Shown: positions 1 through 5,803 of the stretch, in pieces
How the letters are laid out: every line of letters begins with the position of its first letter
How positions within the stretch are numbered: position 1 is the first letter of the stretch
Origin: UMGS1370 sp963557065
GTDB lineage: Bacteria > Bacillota > Clostridia > Lachnospirales > Lachnospiraceae
Reading direction: 5' to 3'
DNA: 8,468 nt
NCBI GenBank assembly: GCA_963557065.1
Contig: CAUWCT010000088.1
Span: 1 to 8,468 of the forward strand
Notes under the pieces: generated by a model
Databases searched by the model: none
Seen by the model: the letters and a program-made list of their open reading frames with translations, nothing else
Told to the model about the DNA's origin: nothing
Position numbers and translations under genes: made by a program

Positions 1-40
1 AGGATAAATTTTTGTTTTTGCTAAAATTAACTAAATGACA

Positions 41-68
41 TTGATGGCTGAACTGGTACAAATATTAT
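41..68 (+). promoter_or_regulatory. candidate sigma-A promoter of the ferredoxin gene
   Basis: TTGATG (41-46) and TATTAT (63-68) are separated by 16 bp, a reasonable housekeeping promoter. The expected transcription start near 75 leaves a leader of about 33 nt before the ATG at 108. The first 40 bases are AT-rich and show no coding sequence. Found by inspection only. Confidence 0.5.
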
Positions 69-79
69 TGTTATAACAA
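68..79. promoter_or_regulatory. perfect 12-bp palindrome TTGTTATAACAA, candidate operator
   Basis: TTGTTATAACAA is its own reverse complement. It starts at the last base of the -10 box and covers the predicted transcription start, where a repressor would block initiation. The half-site TTGTTA resembles Rex half-sites, but the published Rex consensus has a spacer between halves (TTGTTAA-N4-TTAACAA) that is missing here, so no regulator is assigned. Confidence 0.4.
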
Positions 80-93
80 CAGACTTATGATCC

Positions 94-99
94 AGGAGG
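94..99 (+). promoter_or_regulatory. ribosome binding site that fixes the ferredoxin start
   Basis: AGGAGG lies 8 nt before the ATG at 108. The upstream in-frame ATG at 87 lies before this site and has no RBS of its own, so translation should begin at 108. Confidence 0.8.
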
Positions 100-107
100 A
101 CTTATCT

Positions 108-851
108 ATGATACGAAAAATTATTCACATTGATGAAGAAACATGCAACGGCTGCGGCGCATGTGCGACTGCCTGCCATGAAGGTGCGATTGGTATGGTA
201 GATGGAAAAGCCAGACTTTTAGGAGATGACTACTGCGATGGTCTGGGAGACTGTCTGCCTGCCTGTCCTACTGGCGCAATTACCTTTATAGAGCGGGAAG
301 CAGCTCCCTATGATGAAGTGGCTGTAAAAGCCCATATGGCCCAAAATTCTGCTTCCCATAAAGCGGCCGACAATCGGCAGGACAAACCTCTTCCCTGTGG
401 ATGTCCGGGAAGCAAAAGCCAGGCAATTACCAGAAAGGAAACTGCGCCTGGCTCCGAAAAAGGTGATCACCCTTCTCTGGAAAGCCGCCTGGCTCAATGG
501 CCGGTACAGATAAAACTGGCTCCGGTAAATGCACCTTATTTTAAGAATTCCCATCTTTTGATTGCGGCAGACTGCACTGCATACGCATATGCCAATTTCC
601 ATGAAGACTTTATCAAAGGACGGATTACGCTGGTAGGATGTCCCAAATTAGACAGTGTAGACTACAATGAAAAGCTGACCGCTATTCTATCTGAAAATGA
701 TATTCAGGATATTACAGTAGTTCGGATGGAAGTTCCCTGCTGCGGCGGTATTGTCCAGGCAGTAAAAAACGCCCTTCTGTCCAGTGGGAAAGTGATCCCT
801 TGGCAGATTGTCACTATCACCACTGCCGGCAAAATCCTCCCCATCCATTAA
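108..851 (+). CDS. 4Fe-4S ferredoxin-type protein with Cys-rich C-terminal domain
   Basis: A 247-residue, probably cytosolic, electron-transfer or redox-sensing protein. Residues 1-60 form a bacterial-ferredoxin fold. The first motif is canonical CxxCxxCxxxC (C13, C16, C19, C23). The second reads C43-x5-C49-x3-C53-P, with Leu46 where the second cysteine normally sits, so one cluster may be [3Fe-4S] or use another ligand. A linker of about 35 residues leads to CGCP (C97, C99), followed by a globular domain with C156, a GCPK motif at C178 and a PCCGG motif at C201-C202, all possible ligands or redox thiols. Similar ferredoxin-like proteins in Clostridia are, from memory, often found near hybrid-cluster protein or Crp/Fnr-type regulators; neither is in the window. 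It has its own promoter and terminator, so it appears monocistronic. Its electron partner is unknown. Confidence 0.85.
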   Translation: MIRKIIHIDEETCNGCGACATACHEGAIGMVDGKARLLGDDYCDGLGDCLPACPTGAITFIEREAAPYDEVAVKAHMAQNSASHKAADNRQDKPLPCGCPGSKSQAITRKETAPGSEKGDHPSLESRLAQWPVQIKLAPVNAPYFKNSHLLIAADCTAYAYANFHEDFIKGRITLVGCPKLDSVDYNEKLTAILSENDIQDITVVRMEVPCCGGIVQAVKNALLSSGKVIPWQIVTITTAGKILPIH

Positions 852-857
852 CCTCCC

Positions 858-899
858 AGATCAAGAGTAGGGCCTTACTCTTGATCTTTCTTGTTTTTT
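858..899 (+). terminator. intrinsic terminator after the ferredoxin gene
   Basis: A 12-bp perfect stem (858-869 pairs with 876-887, AGATCAAGAGTA and its complement) closes a 6-nt loop and is followed by a T-rich tract (887-899). It starts 6 nt after the stop codon. It separates this gene from the next, which must therefore have its own promoter in about 900-945. I found no convincing -35/-10 pair there; the only other structure is a short ACAC-GA-GTGT dyad at 920-929. Confidence 0.9.
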
Positions 900-960
900 A
901 TATTATATTACTGTTAGACACACGAGTGTATCATTTCATTCTTTACGAAAGGGGATTTTT

Positions 961-2139
961 ATGTCTCAAACTTTTAACTCCATCAAACAATATCCGGGGA
1001 CTGATTCCGCTATGCGCCATGGAGCCATGGACAGCGCTGTTTCCATTGTCCGCCAGAGCCTGAAAGAATTTACCCACAGCTTTAAGTCTTCCAACTCCTT
1101 TGACAACTTTTTTGAGCCTACTGAAAATGTAGAGTGGACTACCGGATTCTGGACCGGCTGTATCTGGCTGGCTTATGAACATACCGGCGATGAAGCATTT
1201 AAAGAAGCTGCCTTAATTCAGGCACAGAGTTTTTTAGAGCGCATTGAAAACAAGATTGACGTAAATCACCACGATATGGGATTTTTATACAGCTTATCCT
1301 GCGTAGCAGCTTACAAGCTGACCGGCAGCGAAGTGGGCAAAAAAGCCGCCCTTTTAGCTGCTGACCACTTAGCCGAACGTTTCCGCACAGTAGGCAATTT
1401 CCTTCAGGCATGGGGCAATCCCGGCGAACCAAAGGAATACCGCTTAATCATTGACTGCCTGTTAAACCTCCCTCTGCTCTACTGGGCTTCTGAGGTAACC
1501 GGCGACAGTTCTTATGCAGACAAGGCAAAAGCCCATATCCAGACTGCTATGAAGTGCCTGGTAAGGCCGGATCACTCCACCTACCATACCCATTTCTTTG
1601 ATGTAAATACCGGCGAGCCAACTTACGGCGTCACTCACCAGGGCAACCGCAACGGTTCTGCATGGGCAAGAGGTCAGGCATGGGGGATTTACGGTGCAGC
1701 ATTAAGCTACCGTTACGTAAAAAATCCTGAATATCTGGATTTGTTCTTTGAAGTGACCGACTATTTTATCGAACATCTGCCGGAAGATTTAGTACCCTAC
1801 TGGGATTTTGACTTTGATACAGGCAGCACCGAGCCAAGAGACTCTTCTGCTTCTGCAATCGCTATCTGCGGCATCTATGAGATGTGCAAGTATCTGGATG
1901 AGGAAAAAGCAGCCCCCTATCTGGAAGCTGCTGACAAAATGCTCCGCGCATTGATGGATCACTGCGCAAACGGCGATTATAAGCGTTCCAACGGTATCCT
2001 TCTTCATGGAACCTATGCCCGCGACTCCAAAGAAAACACCTGCAAAAACAGGGGTGTAGACGAGTGCAATACCTGGGGCGATTATTTCTACATGGAAGCG
2101 CTGATCCGTACATTAAAGGACTGGAATCTGTACTGGTAA
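961..2139 (+). CDS. GH88 unsaturated glucuronyl hydrolase
   Basis: A 392-residue glycoside hydrolase family 88 enzyme, close to the length of the characterised Bacillus sp. GL1 enzyme (377 aa). The family hydrolyses the terminal delta-4,5-unsaturated uronic acid from oligosaccharides released by polysaccharide lyases (glycosaminoglycans, gellan, xanthan), by hydration of the vinyl ether. Visible motifs: HHDMGF with Asp105, and IIDCLLNLPLLYWA with Asp165, matching the two essential aspartates (Asp88 and Asp149) of the GL1 enzyme. Also seen are YGVTHQG, then SAWARGQAW (233-241), typical of the (alpha/alpha)6 barrel active site, and DECNTWGDYFYMEALIR near the C terminus. There is no signal peptide, so it should act in the cytoplasm on imported disaccharides. 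RBS AAAGGGGA lies 5 nt before the ATG. No lyase or sugar transporter is in the window, so the substrate cannot be named. Confidence 0.93.
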   Translation: MSQTFNSIKQYPGTDSAMRHGAMDSAVSIVRQSLKEFTHSFKSSNSFDNFFEPTENVEWTTGFWTGCIWLAYEHTGDEAFKEAALIQAQSFLERIENKIDVNHHDMGFLYSLSCVAAYKLTGSEVGKKAALLAADHLAERFRTVGNFLQAWGNPGEPKEYRLIIDCLLNLPLLYWASEVTGDSSYADKAKAHIQTAMKCLVRPDHSTYHTHFFDVNTGEPTYGVTHQGNRNGSAWARGQAWGIYGAALSYRYVKNPEYLDLFFEVTDYFIEHLPEDLVPYWDFDFDTGSTEPRDSSASAIAICGIYEMCKYLDEEKAAPYLEAADKMLRALMDHCANGDYKRSNGILLHGTYARDSKENTCKNRGVDECNTWGDYFYMEALIRTLKDWNLYW

Positions 2140-2150
2140 CATCATAACAT

Positions 2151-2162
2151 CCCTGTACAGGG
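2151..2162. repeat. perfect 12-bp palindrome CCCTGTACAGGG
   Basis: A self-complementary sequence 11 nt after the GH88 stop codon. As RNA it could form a 4-bp stem with a GTAC tetraloop, weak next to the larger hairpin just downstream. Its role is unknown. Confidence 0.4.
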
Positions 2163-2184
2163 GACAATCCGTTCAGCCATATGT

Positions 2185-2213
2185 CTTCCTGCACGCTGTA
2201 AGCGTGCAGGAAG
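2185..2213. terminator. strong hairpin between convergent genes, possible bidirectional terminator
   Basis: CTTCCTGCACGC (2185-2196) pairs perfectly with 2202-2213; an extra T-A pair leaves a 3-nt loop. It lies 45 nt after the GH88 stop and 2 nt past the esterase stop. Neither strand has a following U-tract, so it is not a classical intrinsic terminator. It may instead stop transcription poorly and protect mRNA 3' ends after Rho or nuclease processing. Confidence 0.6.
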
Positions 2214-2215
2214 CG

Positions 2216-3067
2216 TCAGGCATCCTTCCCATCCCATGGGAAATAGCGGTACAGCCAGGTTTTAGCCAGGTTTACCCAACTCTCACAATTTGTCTCCACG
2301 CCCCTTCCATCTGCTGCCATGGTCAGGCGGTTTGCCAGCCCCAGCCCATGGATTCCTTCCGGATAAAGATGAAATTCTGCGGGGACATGGGCATTGCAGA
2401 GCGCTGACAAAAACAACAGAGAATTTTCCACAGGCACAGCCGCGTCTGTCAGTGTATGCCACAAAAAGGTTACAGGCACGTCTTTGCTGACATGCTTTTC
2501 TAATGACTGTTCTTCCAATAATCCCTCACAATTTAAGAGATTTTCCCCTAAAAGCCATTCAAAACTTGGGCGGTGGGCATATTCTCCTGCAGTAATCACA
2601 GGATAGGAAAGCATCAGGCCGTTTGGTTTTACCTGCTCTCCATCTGCTCCCAGCATTTTCCATAAGTTCTCTTTCTTTTTCCAGAATACGGCCAGACTGG
2701 CTGCCAGATGGCCTCCGGCCGAACATCCCTGTACAATAATCTGATCCTTTTGAACTCCCCACTCTTTCGCGTGTTCCCGCACAATCATCATCGCCTTTGC
2801 CAGCTGCAAAAGCGCAGTGGGATAATGGATTCCTTCTCCGCAGGAATAGCGAAGTACCGCCACATGGTATCCCATCGCCATAAAGGTAAGAGCCAGGGGT
2901 TCTGCTTCCCTGTCTGATGTTCTCTGGTATCCGCCTCCCGGACACATTAAAATAAGGGGTCTTGTCTTTCCAAGAGCCAGTTCGTCTGAAGCATCCCACA
3001 GATAGGTGTACAATCTGCCTTCCGGTTCCCCCGGGCCTGCAGATACAGGCATCACTTGATAGTTCAT
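2216..3067 (-). CDS. alpha/beta-hydrolase esterase (acetylxylan/feruloyl-esterase-like)
   Basis: A 283-residue serine hydrolase of the alpha/beta fold, in the broad Aes/BD-FAE-like group that cleaves acetyl or other acyl esters. Residues 42-47 read CPGGGY, the oxyanion-hole motif of this group (in place of HGGG), followed by SDREAEPLA. The nucleophile elbow is GCSAGG with Ser116. Asp208 (HTLTDAAVP) and His240 (EGIHGLG) complete a plausible triad. No signal peptide is seen, so it is likely cytosolic. An upstream extension to 3223 is open but is the MATE gene read in another frame. The GGAGG at 3076-3080, 8 nt before the ATG, fixes the start at 3067. It is the second gene of a minus-strand unit with the MATE exporter. 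Substrate is not determinable: deacetylation of sugars or hydrolysis of an exported or imported ester are both possible. Confidence 0.88.
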   Translation of the reverse strand: MNYQVMPVSAGPGEPEGRLYTYLWDASDELALGKTRPLILMCPGGGYQRTSDREAEPLALTFMAMGYHVAVLRYSCGEGIHYPTALLQLAKAMMIVREHAKEWGVQKDQIIVQGCSAGGHLAASLAVFWKKKENLWKMLGADGEQVKPNGLMLSYPVITAGEYAHRPSFEWLLGENLLNCEGLLEEQSLEKHVSKDVPVTFLWHTLTDAAVPVENSLLFLSALCNAHVPAEFHLYPEGIHGLGLANRLTMAADGRGVETNCESWVNLAKTWLYRYFPWDGKDA

Positions 3068-3075
3068 AACAAATT

Positions 3076-3083
3076 CCTCCTTA
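3076..3083 (-). promoter_or_regulatory. MATE stop codon abutting the esterase RBS (TAAGGAGG)
   Basis: On the minus strand the MATE stop TAA (3083-3081) is followed directly by GGAGG, 8 nt before the esterase ATG (3067). Ribosomes finishing the MATE gene would terminate on the esterase RBS, so translational coupling is likely. Because of the MATE frameshift, zero-frame ribosomes instead stop at 3451-3449, about 380 nt upstream. Confidence 0.7.
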
Positions 3084-4414
3084 AACCAGGCCGGATTTTT
3101 TCCATCTGCCCTGCAGATAGAATCCAATGGAGATTCCTGCGGCGATTGTCCAGCCAATGGGCCATGACAGCCAGATTCCGGCAGCCCCCATAGGCGCGGC
3201 CAATATATAAGACAGAATAACACGAAGAATCAAATCTGTAAATGTGGCAATCATAAACTGTTTCATACATCCGGCTCCGCGGATAACCCCGTCTGCAATG
3301 AGTTTTCCCATAATTATCGGGTAAAACGGCGAAACAATTTTTAAAAATTCAACTCCGGTTTTCATGGCCTCTCCTCCCGGTTCCTCCATGAAAACAGAAA
3401 TCACCAGTTCTGCAAAAAACCAGTATAAAATCAGAAACGCTGATGCTGCTAAAATCCCCATCCCCAGTCCGGCATGAAAACCTTTTTTACCCGTTCCGGC
3501 TTTCCTGCGCCAATATTTTGAGCCGTAAAACTGGACAATCCATTGCCCAGAGTCGTCAGGGAAGTAATGGTAAATGTATTTAACTTCACTGCTGCAGAAT
3601 ATCCTGCGATCACAGAAGAGCCAAAACTGTTAACCAAACTCTGTATAAACAGGTTTCCTACTGAAATAAAGCTCTGCTGCAAAATGCTGGGGACCGCAAC
3701 CAGGCTGATCCGCTTCAGCATTCCCCATGAAAACTTCTTTTCCTCTCCATCGGCCGGAATCACGCTCAATCTCTTTTTTAAAGCTGCCAAAGCCAGCACA
3801 CAGGCCACCCCCTGAGCAAGGAATGTGGCCCAGGCCACGCCTGCCACTCCCCAGTGAAATACAATGACAAACACCAAATCCAGCACAATATTTCCCAGCG
3901 AAGAACCAATGAGAAAATAAAGGGGTGTCCTGGAATCTCCCAATGAGGTAAAAATCCCTGTACTCACATTATAAAGAAACAAAAACAAAAAGCCGCCAAT
4001 ATAGATATTTAAATACAGCGCCCCGTCTTCAAAAACATTTTCCGGGGTCTGAAGTCCCAAAAGCATGGGGCGGCAGAAAATAAAGCCCAGCGCCATTAAA
4101 ATTACGCTGATTACACTGCTGGAAATCAGGGTTGTGTATACGGCTGTCTTTAATTCTCCATACTTCTTTGCACCAAAAAGTTGGGAAATTACCACTGCGC
4201 ATCCTATATTGCTTCCCACTGCCACTGCCATAAAAATCATTGTAATCGGATAAGACGCCCCTACAGCTGCCAGCGCATCCTCTCCCGCAAATTTTCCAGC
4301 CACCACGCTGTCTGCAATGTTATATAACTGTTGAAAAATGACGCTTACAAACATAGGAATCGTAAACATCCACAGCGCCTTATAAGGACTTCCCTGGGTT
4401 AAATCTCTGTTCAT
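3081..4414 (-). pseudogene. MATE-family efflux protein, interrupted by a single-base frameshift
   Basis: Polytopic inner-membrane antiporter of the MATE superfamily, exporting drugs or other cationic compounds in exchange for Na+ or H+. The first frame (4414 to 3449) gives 321 residues with the family N terminus (TQGSPYKALWMFTIPMF, then LYNIADSVVAGKF) and about ten hydrophobic segments. It ends in a foreign tail after ERVKK. The remaining C-terminal part, beginning GFHAGLGMGILAASAF, continues in the -1 frame to 3081. Joined, the product is 444 aa, normal for a MATE protein, and neither part has other damage. The break lies at an A AAA AAG heptamer followed by GG and TTTT (3477-3488). It could be a recent mutation, a homopolymer sequencing error, or a site rescued by -1 frameshifting. 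The start ATG has GGAG 9 nt upstream. It is divergent from a LysR-type regulator and precedes the esterase. Confidence 0.85.
3482..3488 (-). other. in-phase A AAA AAG slippery heptamer at the MATE frameshift
   Basis: The minus strand reads GTA AAA AAG GTT TTC in the zero frame. A -1 slip on A AAA AAG (the heptamer used by E. coli dnaX) gives AAG GGT TTT CAT GCC, i.e. KK-GFHA, and enters the rest of the MATE protein exactly. AGGA lies about 14 nt upstream, a possible but non-optimal stimulatory SD. I saw no strong hairpin immediately downstream; the nearest is a 5-bp ATCAG/CTGAT stem over 30 nt away. Whether slippage occurs is unknown. Confidence 0.4.
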
Positions 4415-4423
4415 TTTCTCATA

Positions 4424-4431
4424 CTCCTTTT
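4424..4431 (-). promoter_or_regulatory. ribosome binding site of the MATE gene
   Basis: AAAAGGAG on the minus strand lies 9 nt before the ATG at 4414 and supports this start, which matches the usual MATE N terminus. A possible CCGGC/GCCGG stem (4437-4441 with 4463-4467) lies just upstream in the leader. Confidence 0.6.
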
Positions 4432-4474
4432 ACTGCCCGGCCTGCATTTCTGCAACAATTTAGCCGGACGCCTC

Positions 4475-4503
4475 TTGTCTGATTTGCCGTAATTGATTAT
4501 ACT
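4475..4503 (+). promoter_or_regulatory. candidate promoter for the LysR-type regulator operon
   Basis: TTGTCT (4475-4480) and TATACT (4498-4503) are separated by 17 bp, a good sigma-A match. The leader to the ATG at 4812 would be about 300 nt and would include the hairpins and dyad described below. A second TATACT at 4630-4635 lacks a good -35 box. Confidence 0.45.
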
Positions 4504-4509
4504 ATATCA
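4496..4509 (-). promoter_or_regulatory. candidate extended -10 element for the MATE-esterase operon
   Basis: The minus strand reads TGATATAGTATAAT, offering TGA-TATAGT (an extended -10) or TATAAT (4501-4496). No good -35 box is at 16-18 bp; TTGTTT sits only 14 bp from TATAAT. It overlaps the plus-strand -10, so the two divergent promoters could exclude each other. The site also lies within TGAT-N8-ATCA (4494-4509). Confidence 0.3.
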
Positions 4510-4639
4510 GCAGGAAAACAAGCGGCTGCGAAGCAGACATTTGTTTTCATCTGATATGGTAACGACAAAATGTATTAGCTGCCAAAGGCAGCGGCAGATG
4601 TGTGCAGCACAGCTGCATTTTGGAGTTATTATACTATAT
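4496..4639. repeat. 12-bp direct repeats (ATTATACTATAT) bounding a hairpin-rich 120-bp segment
   Basis: ATTATACTATAT occurs at 4496-4507 and again at 4628-4639. The 120 bp between hold an imperfect long hairpin (ATATCAG 4504-4510 with CTGATAT 4551-4557; GAAAACAA 4514-4521 with TTGTTTTC 4541-4548; inner CTGC-GAA-GCAG 4526-4536). They also hold GCTGCC-AAA-GGCAGC (4578-4592), TGCAGC-ACA-GCTGCA (4603-4617) and a competing long pairing, CAAAATG (4566-4572) with CATTTTG (4616-4622). The repeats could be paired promoter/regulator sites or a target duplication around a small inserted element; no terminal inverted repeats were found. Confidence 0.5.
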
Positions 4640-4673
4640 TCAAATATTTTTTCATAATACTAATTTTTACTCT

Positions 4674-4698
4674 TATCCATACGTTTTATCTATGGATA
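4674..4698. promoter_or_regulatory. TATCCATA-N9-TATGGATA dyad, candidate LysR-type operator
   Basis: Eight-base perfect arms flank a 9-nt AT-rich centre. The dyad contains a centred T-N11-A (T4680, A4692), the minimal signature of LysR-type binding sites. It lies 114-138 nt before the regulator ATG in the intergenic region shared with the MATE gene, where an autoregulatory site is expected. That this regulator binds it is inferred from position and symmetry. Confidence 0.5.
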
Positions 4699-4798
4699 TT
4701 AAGATGTCAAAAGCCCTGGTAAAAAGCAGGCGGCAAAATGCACAAAAATTGCCCCGTTCCTGTGCACCAGGCATTTCAATGAGCCTTTTAAAACAAAC

Positions 4799-4803
4799 AG
4801 GAG
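4799..4803 (+). promoter_or_regulatory. ribosome binding site that fixes the LysR-type regulator start
   Basis: AGGAG lies 8 nt before the ATG at 4812. The frame is open for another 70 codons upstream (GTG at 4602, ATG at 4692), but those starts would place an unrelated basic stretch before the helix-turn-helix, which in this family begins within the first ten residues. Confidence 0.7.
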
Positions 4804-4811
4804 AAACATCT

Positions 4812-5738
4812 ATGCGTACAAGTTTTGACTATTACAAAGTTTTCTACTATGCCGCCTCTCTGGGCAGCATTACGCTGGCTGCAAAAGAGTTATTTTTATC
4901 TCAGCCGACAGTCAGCCGCCTGATCCAGAATCTGGAAAACGATCTGGGAATTACCTTGTTTATCCGCACCAAAAAAGGTCTTCTTCTGACTCCGGAAGGC
5001 AATGTGCTTTACCGGCACGTTTCCAAAGCGTGCCAGCATATTTTTGCAGCAGAAAGCGAATTAAGCAGCCTTCAGGCAATGGACTCCGGGACTATACGGC
5101 TGGGCGCCAGTGAAATGACCATCCACAACTATCTTCTGCCCCGTTTCGGCCGTTTTCATGAAAAATTTCCTTCTATTAAGTTTCAGATTCATTCCTGCAA
5201 TGCCGCCAGCGCTGTCACTGCCTTAAAAAATGGGGAATTGGATTTTGCAGTCGTCCTCTCTCCCATTCCGGCAGAGGACGACTTTTTAATCCGTCCCCTG
5301 GCCAGTTTTCAGGATATTGCAGCGGCCGGTCCTGCCTTTTCCTTTCTAAAGGACAGACTCCTGGATTTAAAAGATCTGCTGGCTTATCCCCTTATCTGCA
5401 CAGAACGGGGGACTGCGACCAGAGAGTTTTGGGAACAGCAATTTTCCCTGTATGGTTCTTCCCTTCATACTGATATTGAACTTCCCACTACGGATCTGCT
5501 CTGTCCCCTGGCAGCAGAAAATCTTGGACTGGCCCTTGTCCCAAAAGATTTTGCAGAACCATTTTTAAAAAGCGGTTCTCTGATAAAGCTGGAACTAAGC
5601 TGTCGCATTCCCACCCGCCGGATTTTTGCTGTCCAGAATCCCCAGTATCCCATGTCTTTGGCCGGTCAGGCATTTTGGGAACTCTGTACAGAGACCAGCC
5701 CCTGTTTGCAGGAAGATTTTTATGAAAACAAGTTTTGA
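4812..5738 (+). CDS. LysR-family transcriptional regulator
   Basis: A 308-residue cytosolic DNA-binding regulator of standard family length. Residues 5-64 form the winged helix-turn-helix: FDYYKVFYYAASLGSITLAA, then KELFLSQPTVSRLIQNLEN (recognition helix) and LFIRTKKGLLLTPEG (wing). Residues about 93-300 form the periplasmic-binding-protein-like effector domain, starting at GTIRLGASEMTIHNYLLP. The gene is divergent from the MATE-esterase pair, the usual arrangement for a regulator acting on its neighbour, and a T-N11-A dyad lies in the shared region. Its inducer is unknown. The following acetyltransferase gene starts 65 nt after the stop with no visible terminator, so it is probably in the same transcript. 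Confidence 0.9.
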   Translation: MRTSFDYYKVFYYAASLGSITLAAKELFLSQPTVSRLIQNLENDLGITLFIRTKKGLLLTPEGNVLYRHVSKACQHIFAAESELSSLQAMDSGTIRLGASEMTIHNYLLPRFGRFHEKFPSIKFQIHSCNAASAVTALKNGELDFAVVLSPIPAEDDFLIRPLASFQDIAAAGPAFSFLKDRLLDLKDLLAYPLICTERGTATREFWEQQFSLYGSSLHTDIELPTTDLLCPLAAENLGLALVPKDFAEPFLKSGSLIKLELSCRIPTRRIFAVQNPQYPMSLAGQAFWELCTETSPCLQEDFYENKF

Positions 5739-5788
5739 AAAGACAGCAGATTTATGATAGGATAAAGTCAGAAGAAAAAGCGAAACGC

Positions 5789-5794
5789 AGGGAG
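5789..5794 (+). promoter_or_regulatory. ribosome binding site that fixes the acetyltransferase start
   Basis: AGGGAG lies 9 nt before the ATG at 5804. The frame is open back to a TTG at 5735 overlapping the regulator stop codon, but those 23 residues are highly charged, precede the family domain and lack an RBS. The ATG at 5795 is too close to this site. Confidence 0.6.
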
Positions 5795-5803
5795 ATGTTG
5801 AAC

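Noticed and set aside
68..79. Rex operator
   Set aside because: Half-sites are similar, but the 4-bp spacer and inner A/T bases of the Rex consensus are missing.
219..602. minus-strand open frame of 127 codons opposite the ferredoxin gene
   Set aside because: Shadow of the real gene on the other strand, with no RBS and no recognisable domain; the plus strand carries clear ferredoxin motifs.
3068..3223. 52-codon upstream extension of the esterase
   Set aside because: It overlaps the MATE C-terminal coding region in another frame, and the strong RBS at 3076-3080 points to the ATG at 3067.
4603..4621. intrinsic terminator inside the divergent region (TGCAGC-ACA-GCTGCA then TTTT)
   Set aside because: The stem is only 6 bp and the T-run is four bases followed by GG, so it is too weak to call a terminator by itself.
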